The translations under genes and the position numbers were made by a program. A model generated the notes under the pieces. The model saw only the letters and a program-made list of their open reading frames with translations. It searched no databases and was not told where the DNA came from. This document shows positions 33,070-44,129 of a stretch of DNA of 64,000 bases, piece after piece. The stretch's first letter is position 1. Every line of letters begins with the position of its first letter. The DNA is from Amaurobius ferox (lineage: Eukaryota; Arthropoda; Arachnida; Araneae; Amaurobiidae). The stretch is from contig OX578147.1 in NCBI GenBank assembly GCA_951213105.1, forward strand, positions 124,651,642 through 124,715,641, read 5' to 3'.

Positions 33070-33355
33070 TTTTTGTTTAGCTAACCTATACAATCTCTTC
33101 GAAAAACTCGAGATAATGAATCTCTCGATTCAAAGAGACAACATGAATATTTTGAAACTGATAGTGAAGGTTTAGCATGATTGTGCAATCTCCTTTATGC
33201 AATAGTGAACGTTTCGCATACCAAGCAATCTCTTTTATGAAATAGCGAAGGTTTAGCACACCTATGCAAGCTCTTCGGAAAACTTAATGCATTGAATCTC
33301 TGGATTCAAAGAGGCAACATGCATATTTTGAAACTCATAGTGAAGGTTTTAGTTT
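33070..33355. repeat. Local direct repeat, ~180-bp period
   Basis: CTCTTCG(A/G)AAAACT, then GAATCTCT(C/G)GATTCAAAGAG, then ATATTTTGAAACT(G/C)ATAGTGAAGG occur twice. Shorter GCAATCTCYTTTATG(C/A)AATAG copies lie between. Confidence 0.75.
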
Positions 33356-35129
33356 TCAGATAAAAATTTATACCCCGAAAAAATAAAAAAAGACGCCAGC
33401 GAGACAAATTTTCCTTGTTGCTGCAGTTTATTACACCCAATAATGCGTATTTCGACTAGCACACTTCAGTTACTGATTTAAGAAATACTTTCTGGAAAGT
33501 ATGGATGAGTTTTCATGGATTTAGGTTCAATTCAGGGCTAAGGCCCACAATCCCAATTTATCTATACAGAGGGAGAAAACTTTATTTAGCTGTCTTGTGA
33601 CAAGACTAAAAAAACAAAATTTAACAGAATGCAAATGAGTTTCGGTTATCAATAAAATTGAAGCTTAGTGAATCCTAATATCATTCGAGTCCAGGATCGT
33701 GCTTAGCTAATGTGGAGTCCGGGCCAAAAATTAGTTTTGGGGTACGTCATATTTTTGTAAAGCTTCGTTTTCAGCTGTTGTTTTAATAAAAAAGAAAGCA
33801 ATAAGTGATAATTACTAAGTGATAGTATAAAGTAATAAGTAATAATGATAAGTTTGGAACGGGAAATTACAGCGCATCTAGTCTGATTCCAAGGTTTGTG
33901 AAACTGTTTAGTGTCTAACAAACTCATACTTAACAGAGTATTAGTAAGTAATTGCGTTTATTAGGGACGAAATATAATTTTTTTTCTTCCTCAATGTATG
34001 CGTAATATTTTTCAAACAATCACTAAAATGATGGCAAATAACTGTTAAGTTATTGATAGATATTTATAAAGTTGTCTGGATCTATCTAATTAACTGTTAG
34101 GTATTTTTTTTTTACCTAGACCGTAGTGAAAACAATACTGACGTGAGAGTTTTAATTGTGCCAATATCCTTTGCATACATAGTGTAATATTTAAAACTAA
34201 CAGGATCCACACAGAGCATCTGCTCTCTAGCGTTTTTAATGCTCAATATCTGCTAGTAACTTACTATTCAATACCTGGAGTGTGAGTTTCCATTCGATGT
34301 TTCTAAACATCAATATTCCATAGTATTTAGTTATGTTTGTATCACAATCATTATCAGAATGAAGGTCTCTTACAGTCTTCATATTCCCAGACACATGCGA
34401 ATTCATTGTTATACGACCCTTTAATGAAACATAAACCATATTTTTATTTAAATTAAATTTGCTTCAGATCAAATAACAATTAAACGGTGCAGTAATTAGG
34501 ATAAAATATTGCTCATAAAATGATTATAATTAAATTTAACTAACTATTTTAAGTCTATTTTATCATTGTTGTTAGTATATTAAGTCAATGTCATTTTATC
34601 CTTATAATGTCATTGAGCAAAAGCCTGAAGTAAATAGTCAATAATTACTGGACAAAAGCTGACCAAACAAATCAATAAATACTTGGAGATAGGTTCTCTT
34701 TATCTTCATATCCATAGATCTCCTGTCATGAGCTAGCCTGACAAGAAACCTGATAAGAACAGCTTTTTTACAGGACCCTAACCAATTTCAGTTGTGGATC
34801 TTACCATAAAAAAATCGGTTCAAATCAAGTAAACAGATTACAGGTGGATCTTCAGCACCCAGGGAGTTGACCCCCTTTCACCTTACCTTTATTTTATGAA
34901 AAATATGCATACATTGGTGTCAACAGGGTGTAATAATGAGTGTTAACGTATATACAAAAATAGGGCAGTGTACCCGGGACTAACATTCCATCTATTTTTC
35001 TTGCTGACTTCCTTGTTCTTTTTGGTCTCCAGCAACAGAGGAGTGCTACATCGCCTTACAATCTTGTGGCACAGTCAAGTGCTGGGTTACGGCAAGCATC
35101 ACTTGAGGAACTGCTAGTCCCACTGCCTG
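33356..35129. other. No gene seen
   Basis: AT-rich. Small frames (33703-33927, 34236-34439) lack recognisable features. Confidence 0.5.
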
Positions 35130-35702
35130 CTAAGCTGTTCGGGTGCTACTTAGTACTTTTACGGTATAGGGCAGTGTCGATTTGGACGTGTCTTCTTTAG
35201 TCACAGCGCTGCTGTCAGGAACTCTTATCGCCTTGGGCATCTCACTTGGTGGAGTCATCAGATTCTCTGTCGTGCAGATGTCGGTTAGGCTTAAGCAACT
35301 GTCTGGCAGTTCAATGTAATTGGAAAAAAGTTTTCTATGCCCACGGGATTTTCGTCTATTAAATTCTGGGACCGTGTCGGTTTTAATCAGAGTCGGAGTC
35401 GTCTGTTGACTGGGTCTGTAACCATTCTTAAGGCCGGTATTGACAATGTTGTTGAATAGCCCGGCGAAGCTAACAGGCTGCATTTGTGCTGATGCTTCAA
35501 GAGTCGTACCTTTGGTCCCGAATATTTGTGCTGAGGGTGTCGTTGGCCCAAATCCCACACCGAATTCAATGAGCTCGGGAGTTTCCGTAGTTCTTTGTAG
35601 TGTTAAAGTCTGCCTTAGTGTGGGAAGTCTACTTTTTGTACAGTATTCTATGGAGTTCATTCCCAAGTGGTAGTTTTGTAGGTGCAGTACTCTGTTGGAA
35701 TT
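35130..35702 (-). CDS. Unrecognised open frame, possible exon or retroelement fragment
   Basis: A minus-strand frame of about 190 residues before it runs into microsatellite-coded residues at 35703. Composition is protein-like (Ser/Thr/Pro-rich, no low-complexity repeats) and unlike the surrounding AT-rich shadows. Segments include LIEFGVGFGPTTPSAQIFG, VSFAGLFNNIVNTGLKNGY, a basic NRRKSRGHRKLF and LPDSCLSLTDICTTENLM. It ends at a TAG (35130-35132). An acceptor-like TTCCAACAG precedes the coherent part, consistent with an exon, but no partner exon or start codon was found. I do not recognise a domain. It could also be a decayed element-encoded protein. Confidence 0.35.
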   Translation of the reverse strand, partial: NSNRVLHLQNYHLGMNSIEYCTKSRLPTLRQTLTLQRTTETPELIEFGVGFGPTTPSAQIFGTKGTTLEASAQMQPVSFAGLFNNIVNTGLKNGYRPSQQTTPTLIKTDTVPEFNRRKSRGHRKLFSNYIELPDSCLSLTDICTTENLMTPPSEMPKAIRVPDSSAVTKEDTSKSTLPYTVKVLSSTRTA

Positions 35703-35707
35703 TCGAC

Positions 35708-35738
35708 TTATGTATATATATATATATATGTGTGTGTG

Positions 35739-35773
<35 letters not shown>

Positions 35774-35776
35774 ATA
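35708..35776. repeat. (TA)n/(TG)n microsatellite
   Basis: Alternating TA and TG blocks. Translations rich in Thr/His or Ile/Tyr here are artefacts of the repeat. Confidence 0.95.
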
Positions 35777-35936
35777 TCACCTGATATTTGAAAATCAAAA
35801 AATAACGGCATCATTAACGGCGATTTTGAAAATTAAAAAAAAAATACTGGTTTATATATTTATTTATTTTCTGTATTCCCCAGTAAGTACTTCCCTTACT
35901 TCCCCCCCCCCCCCAAATGCTCGCAGACGGAACAGA
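35777..35936. other. Short unassigned stretch with a C-run
   Basis: C-run at 35904-35914. No gene seen. Confidence 0.5.
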
Positions 35937-36085
35937 AATCTTTCAAAACTACAATTTAACGGAATGTAAATGGGAAAATTCCAATTGAATACCTAAGTGA
36001 CAATGATGGATCGTTCAGTCCGGAAATCGATGAATCATGCGGAGAAAGGAAACTGTCGTGTAAAATATCCTAGAAGAATTCCTTG
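35937..36085. repeat. Dispersed repeat, copy 2
   Basis: Partner of 32260-32412, same strand, diverged. Confidence 0.7.
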
Positions 36086-36341
36086 GATTTTTGTTTTGTG
36101 TAACAAATTCTATTCGCATGTAAACGCGCATGTGACATAAGATATCTAATCCATATGGACAGAATACTACGAAATAACAGCCTTTATTTTTGTCAATCCG
36201 TCGCACGTGTTGACAATGTGGTCCAGTATATTTTGCAATACATATACTGAGAAACAGTTTGAAATAAATTATATCGCCAAAAATGGAATAAAAATCGCCA
36301 ATACTAAAATGGCTTTAGTCGTCATTTGCGTCAATATGTTA

Positions 36342-36392
36342 AAAAGGATGTAGCGTTTTGTTTGCCAGGATGCAGCGTTTTGTTTGCCAGGA
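36342..36392. repeat. 22-bp tandem duplication
   Basis: GATG(T/C)AGCGTTTTGTTTGCCAG occurs twice in succession. Confidence 0.85.
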
Positions 36393-36491
36393 GTGTGTAC
36401 TTCAGATGTTTATAAGTAAATTTATATTAAATGGCTCTATCTCCTTAAAATTATCTAAACATACAGCAACCATATTAACAAAGTCAAAAAA

Positions 36492-37410
36492 TCTGATGTG
36501 GGCAACACATGACTTTCCTTATATAATGCACTGAGTTTACTACTTTTACAGTAAAAAAAAATAGGTTTTTCTGCTGGTAATACTTATATTCCTTCCAAGA
36601 TATTGAATTGTCGTCACTCAGTTGCCATTTTCATTGATTTAGCGTCATTTTTATCCTTTTGGCGAGATTTTCGTTAATTTGGCAACATTTTAAAAAGTCG
36701 CCAAGATGGCGACATTCCGCCAAATTCGTCGCCAAAATCTCGCCAAGCGTTATGGACGGAGAAAAAAGTTATTCTTACAGCATATAAATGATTATTGGCG
36801 TTCAAATGCAAAAGTATTACTCAAAGTACCTTTTCTCATGAATGGAACGAGCTAGATCCACGAAAATGATGTCCCCCAATATATCGCATGATATTACATA
36901 CGAAAAGTGAACATGTTTCTCAACAGTTAATAGATGTTATTTAATTTATGGGATTTTTTGATAAATTTATTTGAAAAATGTGCAGTATCTCGGGAACGAT
37001 TTATGCTAGCCATCTAAAATTTATGCCAATCGTTTTCTAAGCAAAAATTGCATAAGAGATGTCTATTTGCGTAACTTTATTAAAGGTATTGATTTTTTGA
37101 TGATTTTTTCAAAATTCCACTCGAAAATTTAGGGGGGTTCTGAACATTCGATTACGTATAAAAACAATAGGCTTCCAGTATTCACGGATTGTGAATTTGT
37201 ACCAAATTTCATTCGAATCGCTCCATTCGTTCGTGAGATATCATCTCCACAGAGTCACTGATACACACACACACACACACAGGCAGCACCTCAAAAATGT
37301 TCGATTCGTGATCAGGGATGCTTGAAACGTGCTCTCCCGTCGGAAACTCGAATTCGAATTTTCGACCCCGTCACAATACTTTCTTTATACATTATGTATA
37401 TAAGGAAAGT
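36492..37410 (+). mobile_element. Hairpin-ended dispersed repeat, copy B
   Basis: Begins TCTGATGTGGGCAACACATG, followed immediately by ACTTTCCTTATATA. It ends with a hairpin containing the same word (37378-37410). Inside are a GGCGAGATTTT/GCCAAGATGGCGAC-rich segment (36650-36745), the conserved TCGGGAACG block, a CA microsatellite (37262-37282) and the GAATTTTCGACCCCGTCA block next to the hairpin. No protein encoded. Opposite orientation to copies A and C. Confidence 0.75.
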
Positions 37411-37569
37411 AAAAAGGTAGAGAATTTATTGTATTTGCTGGTATGGTTACTGTCTTTTTATCTTGAAGATAAAAACTGTTTTTTAACCCTAAAATCGGTT
37501 AACACCTTTTTCATTTTGCTTCATGCGGATTTTTTTAAGGAAGATTTCACTTTTCGCTTATAATTTAAC
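37411..37569. other. Short unassigned stretch
   Basis: No recognisable feature. Confidence 0.5.
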
Positions 37570-37942
37570 GTGACTTTCATGGTACAAGAATTAGTAATTG
37601 TCGTTCTATAACGACAATGAAACTATTTTCATTTAAATGTCGCAGAACAGTGTGTTTGATTGAGCGCAAAATGCATTTTGATATAAGATTTTAAGAGATT
37701 TAATGTGCGGTACTTAAAGTGATAATTTATCATCTTACTAAACAGGAAGAATTACTTGACTGTCATGATAAAAGAATAAATAATTGTCATTCTACAACTA
37801 CAACGAGACTATTTCATTTAAATGTCACAGAACAATGTATTTGATTGAGAGCAAAACACATTTTGATACAGGGTTTTAAGAGGTTTAATATCTGGTTCTT
37901 AAATTGATAGTTTTTCATCTCACTAAACGGGAAAATATAAGT
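37570..37942. repeat. Two-copy tandem repeat, ~188 bp
   Basis: GACT(T/G)TCATG ... TTTCATTTAAATGTC(G/A)CAGAACA ... TTGATTGAG(C/A)GCAAAA ... ATCT(T/C)ACTAAAC(A/G)GG occurs twice from 37570 and 37758. Confidence 0.85.
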
Positions 37943-38326
37943 TATTAATATTATCATTTTGGAACATGATCAAAAACTTGAAGGCGCAAACTCTCTAAAA
38001 AGGAACAGTAGTCAGCTCAAAAAACAGCCATTGTCTGCTTAAAAAAAGAACAATTGTTTGTTCTAAAAGAGTTAATAAACTAAACTGTCGAAATAGCAAG
38101 TAACTGCGCAGGCTAATTAAATCGCAATAAGCCAAGTTGATTTATTTGCCAGAACGCTGTGTACTAAAAAAATTCTACTCTTAATCGAGTGAACATACCG
38201 CTCCTTCCTAGGTGGTTATATGGATAAAATATATTAATTATCTAATATATTAATCGATTATAATAGTAGCCAAGATCTGGGAGGTGTGTGTAACAGTTTA
38301 GGATTAGACTGCTAGAATTCGTTTTC
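37943..38326. other. No gene seen
   Basis: AT-rich, no recognisable feature. Confidence 0.5.
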
Positions 38327-39270
38327 ACTTTCCTTATATACATAATGTATAAGGAAAGTATTGTGACGGGATCGAAAACTTTCGAATTCGAGTTTTCGAC
38401 GGGAGAGCACGTTTCAAGCATCCCTGATCACGAATCGAACATTTTTGAGGGGATGTCTGTGTGTTTGTTTGTGTGTGTGTGAAAGTATGTATATGTGTGT
38501 GTCAGTGAGTCTGTGGAGACGATATCTCACGAACGAATGGAGCGATTCGAATGAAATTTGGTACAAAAATCACAATCTGTGAATACTGGAATCCTACAGT
38601 ATTTAAAAGCAATCGAATGTTCTGATCCCCCCTAAATTTTCGAAAGAAATTTTGAAAAAATTATCAAAAATCAAAACTTTTAATAAAGTTATGCAAATAG
38701 ACATTTCTTATGTAATTTTTCCTTAGAAAACGATTGACATAAACTTTAGAACGCTAGCATGAACCGTTCTCGAGATATTGCAAATTTTTCAAATAAATTT
38801 ACCAAAAAATCCCATAAATTAAAAAAAAATATTAACTGTTGAGAAAAATGTTCACTTTTCGTATGTAATATCATGCGATAAATTGGGTGGCATCATTCTT
38901 GTGAATCTAGCTCCGTTCCATTCATGAGAAAAAATACTTTGAGTAATACTTTTATATTTGAATGCCAATAGTCATTTATCTGCTATAAGAATAACTTATT
39001 TCTCCGTCCATAACGCTTGGCGAGATTTTGGCGACGAATTTGGCGGAATGTCACCAACTTGGCGAGTTTTTGAAATGTTGCCAAATTACCGAAAATCTCG
39101 CCAAATGGATAGAAATGATGCTAAATCAATGAAAATGAAGACAAATTGTCGAAAATTTAATATCTTGGAAATAATATAAGTATCTACTATAAGAAAAACC
39201 TATTTTTTTACTGTAAAAGTAGTAACTTCATTGCATTATATAAGGAAAGTCATGTGTTGCCCACATCAGA
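38327..39270 (-). mobile_element. Hairpin-ended dispersed repeat, copy C
   Basis: Hairpin at 38327-38359, then GACGGGATCG, AATTCGAGTTTTCGACGGG, AGCATCCCTGATCACGAATC, a GT microsatellite (about 38457-38505), CTCGAGATATTGCA, the GGCGAGATTTTGGCGACG segment (39019-39110) and AAGGAAAGTCATGTG before the complement of TCTGAT. Most complete copy in the window (944 bp). Confidence 0.75.
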
Positions 39271-40149
39271 TTTTTTTATATGGATCCCATGTAGAATTAG
39301 CATTGTTTTCCCCAGTAGAAGGAGCATGTATGACTCCCTAACACCCTGTCTATGCCTGTTATACCGATGCAATGCATGAGGGAAACTTACAGAACACGAC
39401 TTTACGTGCAATAAATAAATAAATAGAACACAGCATATAATACTTCGCAGATAAAATGTAAAACGCATGCGATCGTTCCAATACTATCTTATATAAATTT
39501 ATAAATTATAAATTTATACATTTATAAATTTATGTATTTATAAGGGCATATTAAAATTTGCCCTATATTTCATTGATATCAGTTACCAGTTTGAGAAAGA
39601 ATTTTGCTTCTCGCGCAATGGAATGCTTATATCAAAAATCTCGTGGCAACGTAATTTTTAACATCCCCCCCCCTCCTCAAATGTAAATATTGAAGGAAAT
39701 TATTTTCATTTCAACCAGCTTAGAGTATGTTGAATTCGGGACATTTCTTCCATTTCCTGATTTGCCGGTTTGACAGGAAGTAGCACTGTTGTTGTAGGTT
39801 TGGCAGAACCTATAGGTTTGTGTGTAAGATCGTTTTCAGCAATGATTACGATTAAAACTAAATATATCTTTCAACATTAAATGACGCTTAGTTGAATAAT
39901 TTAATCTTGCTTGCTTATTTAAAAGTAAACCTAAACATACAGTGAATTGTAAAAAAACAAGTAAAATAAAATTCCTTTGAAGTAACAATCCTTAATTTAA
40001 TATCGTCATCGCGTGCCACTAATTCAAATACAAGGTAAATTTCATTATTTAAAGCACTTTTGCATAGATATATGAGGAAACAATTAGTCATGCGTGGCTA
40101 TTTTGTCTGCGGATTATGCGACGTTGCGAATTATTCGAAGTATTTCCTT
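39271..40149. other. No gene seen
   Basis: AT-rich, with TATAAATTTATAAATT palindromic simple sequence at 39490-39540. Confidence 0.5.
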
Positions 40150-40690
40150 TTCAGTCTCTAAAAATACGCATGAGCATCATGCGCCGCTGCGAATTGTACA
40201 AAAAAAAATTGTGGTAGAAGCGAAAGACTTTATTTAAAGAACGAAAACATGCGCCATTCTCGAGATATTGCATGCATTTTTGTTCTGAAATTAAAAATAT
40301 TCTAAAATATATAAATGATTTTACTATTATCAAGTGAGTTCCTTGTACTCACTTTTAATCGGAAATAAATGGAAACTATTCTTTTGTAGTTTCCATTAGC
40401 TTGTGATAAATGTAGTATTCTTCTACCACACTTATCACCAGCCGTTCTTGAGATATTAGAAGTTTTACTTTGGCACAAGAAGCGCAATATTCCTCGAAAT
40501 AATCACACGAATAATTTAAAGATTATTAAGGTTCCAATATTCGGTAACACAAAATATCGATTGATTTCGAGTAAGACCTAAATATAAGAAAGCTCTCTCT
40601 TATTTGGATTATTGTATTCCTGAAATATCAAATATTGTTTATCTGTAAAAATAGATATGTGTTAGGTACGTCAGATTTTTTTACATTTTG
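40150..40690 (-). repeat. Probable diverged member of the hairpin-ended repeat family
   Basis: Ends GGTACGTCAGATTTTTTTACA, like the TCTGAT ends of copies A and C. It carries CCATTCTCGAGATATTGCATG and CCGTTCTTGAGATATTAGAAG blocks. The hairpin end was not found. Confidence 0.4.
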
Positions 40691-40943
40691 AGCATATGAA
40701 GAGGACGTGTAAGTTCTATCGTTGTAAAGCATTCTGTAACCTTTGCTCAGCTTTTCTGCTACTTTATAGCTACATTTTTGATAATTCAGGTAATCTGATA
40801 AGAAAAGCCACAATTACAGGCGTTCATGAAAATGTCAATAAACAAAAAACACGCAAGAGAGTATCCTACTTTTGTTACCGTTTGTTTATCCAGTTGAGTC
40901 GTATATCTCAAATAAAAATTTATAAAATGATAAGAAATAAAAG

Positions 40944-41232
40944 ACCATCATGATCTCACTTTCAGTACCTGATGTCATACGCTACGTAAAGTTCCATATT
41001 TACATCGCAGTTTTTCGCGGTGAAAGAAATACAGTCATTGCATTATGTAGAGAACGGAACGTCCACATCACTTCCAGTATTTGATGTCATACGCTCATAA
41101 AGATCCATGGTTTCCTCGCAGTTTTTTGCTGTGAAAGTATAGCCATTGCATTATATAAGAAACGGGCCGGCCACATCATGGATTCATTTTCCTGTTGTCA
41201 TACGCACGTAAAGCTCCAGAGTTCAGGAAATG
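40944..41232. repeat. ~115-bp tandem repeat, about 2.5 copies
   Basis: GATGTCATACGCT...AAAG(T/A)TCCAT...CGCAGTTTTT(C/T)GC(G/T)GTGAAAG...CATTGCATTAT(G/A)TA(G/A) recurs from about 40960, 41080 and 41190. Confidence 0.8.
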
Positions 41233-41839
41233 TTTATCCGTGATTCAAACACATTTGGCAACATTTTGCTGTAGCGTTACCCAGCGATAGATAGATAAAC
41301 AGATAAATTAAGGTGTTTATATTATTAATAACTATCAGGAGCCTTACTCCCCATTACGAACATACTGATTCCCTTGACACTTTCAGTAACATGCTCGCTC
41401 GCAAATGTTTTAGAGTGTAAAGGGATGTTTTACTTTATACTAGAAAATATTTGGACATTTCTAGTTTTACGCATTTTCTCACAGAAACAAATATTCAGTT
41501 CAGCGTGAATTTTAATCGAGCATGTAACAAATATTTTATCAATTAATTTCATCAATTAACTGGACGGACCGGATAAGCTCCGAAGATAAACGTGTAAGGT
41601 TTTGCGCAAGCTTATGAAATTCCGTGGACGCAAATTAATGAGCTTTATTGCAATAAATTAATCAACCAGAAAACGATACGGGAATACTTCATTCTATTTC
41701 CAGTAGTATAAATATGTTTGATATGTGCCCGGAAATTAAGCCCATTCTAATAGTGACGCTGTATAATTCTCGCTATAGGGAAGTTTGAATAATAAAATTA
41801 TTTTTTTAAATAAATTAAATGTATTCATTCTTTGGAAAT
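41233..41839. other. No gene seen
   Basis: AT-rich, no recognisable feature. Confidence 0.5.
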
Positions 41840-42590
41840 GGCAACACCGTTTGCGACAAGGAAATGTTTGATTTTGAAAAAAAATGGTGAATATATATAT
41901 ATATATGTATATATATATAATTTTGTCTTTAAAACTGTAAAGAAAAAATATCCTTCAATATTATTTCAAAAGAAAATTTATATAAAATAAATCAAAGAAT
42001 TTTTTCAAAATAAGGATACATGGGATCCTTTAAAAATATTTAGCTTAATAAAAAAATCCCATAACGAAATTTATATTAGAAGATACATTTTCTAGATACG
42101 TAGGTATCTATTCAGCTCTTTTTAAATTGTTTTTTCATCGTTACAGAATATAAAAAAATCTGTAACAAAGAAAATATATATTTTTGAAATTTTTCAACAC
42201 TTGAGAAACAAACCCGAATCCTTCAGCTCGTGTCTAAAAATAGAGATCGCAGCCCTAAAACTGTGGTGTGAGTTAGAAATTTTAAATGGTTATCCTTCAC
42301 GTCTTTCTCCCGACTTTTATGGAATATGTCAGCCTTTCAAAAAACTATAGAACAAAAAGGCAATAGATTTTTTCAAATTTCTGGCTCCTTAATTTTCTTT
42401 GAAACATCTTTAGCTCCCGTTTAAAAAATAAAAATCGAGATAGCAGATCGCAAATTAAAGAAATAAGATACGTTTTTCAAACCTAGGTCAATTTCACCCC
42501 TCTTTTATATAGGTTTTTGGAACATATTTAAAAATGCATTGAATTTTTTGAAAGTTTCCTGAAACTCCTCGCGGCGAGGTGTATGGACAA
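41840..42590. repeat. Dispersed repeat, inverted partner at 62550-63260
   Basis: GGAAATGGCAACACCGTTTGC at this end matches the complement of GCAAACGGTATTGCCATTTC near 63235. The AAAGTTTCCTGAAACTCCTCG end matches the complement of the GAGGAATTGCAAGAAACTTT end near 62565. Diverged. Confidence 0.65.
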
Positions 42591-42779
42591 TTATTGGCTT
42601 CGGAAAAAAGAGAGCATGGGTGGAGTAGGGAGGGAGCATACCGACATAAAACCATGGGATTTCACGCCTTAAAAGTCACGTTTAATGTTGTGTAAAGTGA
42701 TGTTTAATGTTTGTAAAGTTTGTTTAATGCCTAATGTTTAGTATACTTTAATGTTCGTAAGTAATGTAAGATAAAGTAT

Positions 42780-42912
42780 AAATTTATAGAATATTAGGGG
42801 CTGCTGCCCTCTTCTCGCTGTCGCTCGCTAACCCCCGCTTAACGCCTTGCTTCGCTCTGTCACTACATTATGACGCTGCGCCCCATGATCATGTTCGGCG
42901 ACCACTGCCTAA
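42780..42912. other. GC-rich patch
   Basis: GGGGCTGCTGCCCTCTTCTCG ... CGCTCGCTAACCCCCGC stands out from ~70% AT surroundings. No frame or RNA match; probably part of an old repeat. Confidence 0.4.
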
Positions 42913-43219
42913 AAATATTTATATAGGAAATGCATCCTCCAGCAATGGCAGTGCATGTTCAGCAAAATATGCTGCGTTATCTGATGACTTACGTAGATAT
43001 AAAATTATTTAACATGGATTCAGGAAGTCTTAAAACGTGTTTGTATGTCAATATTGAATTCGTCATGACCGATTTTTAGAGTGGTGTCCATTTGTCTGTC
43101 TGGCTGTGGACGATTTCTTGTGTACACTATGGCTGCCACAAATATCAATGAATTTTCACGAAACTTTACATTTTCTCTTTGTTAACGAAAAATCTAGAAC
43201 TAAGACAAAATTTGACATA

Positions 43220-43440
43220 TGACAAATTGTTAGACATTGTAGTATTGTTAAAAACTTAAAATTGTTAGAGACTGTAGTATTGTTAGAAACTGTTAAACTT
43301 GTTAGAGGCTGTAGTATTGTTAGAAACTGTTGAACTTGTTAGAGGCTGTAGTATTGTTAGAAACTGTTAAACTTGTTGGAGATTGTAGTATTGTTAGAAA
43401 CTGTTAAAATTGGTAGAGACTGACATAAGACAGATTGTTA
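43220..43440. repeat. 37-bp tandem repeat, about 6 copies
   Basis: The GTAGTATTGTTAGAAACTGTT word starts at 43274, 43311, 43348 and 43385, exactly 37 bp apart, with diverged copies on both sides. Confidence 0.9.
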
Positions 43441-44129
43441 AGACAACATTTGGCATAATCATATATAAAAGGGGTTATTTACGGCTCTGTGGTCACAAAA
43501 CTTAATAGTTTCAATAATTGTAGTGAAAAATAGTTTTTTAAAATGACGGATAATACGCTATAAGTGATCATTTGGAAAAACAATACAGATGTTTCAACTT
43601 TTTTCTATGAGAAAGTCGAGTTGAGTCAGACACCAGTTAATTTGGAATTGGTGAAACGCGGAGTAAAATGAAACCACTTTCTGTAATTTGAGAAGCATGC
43701 GGATACCTAAATCTACTGAAAACTAATAAGCATACAATTGTCGGTATAATGGCTATATACCGTGTAATTGCAGAAGTAAAATGACCGATAACTGGGCCCT
43801 TTTCTTACAGACCATCACATACAGTCGCAAAGTCTTTAAAATGAAAATTATGAAACATTCAAAATGGTGGCGAATAACCTAAAACTGTGTTGCCAGCCAG
43901 AGATATGGTTCAAATAAAATAATACAGGAAGTAGTACAACCACCTAACCAATAAAATCACTCATATACTTGCAAGTTTGACTTCTGAGACAGACGCTTTA
44001 TTTTCCGGAAGTGAATGCTAACTATATAAATGTGACATAAAGTTGCAGGGATTTAATATGAGTCGATTAAAATAAATTAAGACATATATTTATATTTTAT
44101 GTATTTATCGATGTATATATTGCTTTAAA
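43441..44129. other. No gene seen
   Basis: No recognisable feature. Confidence 0.5.

Noticed and set aside
35600..35969. Plus-strand frames rich in YIYIYIC
   Set aside because: Translations of the TA/TG microsatellite at 35708.
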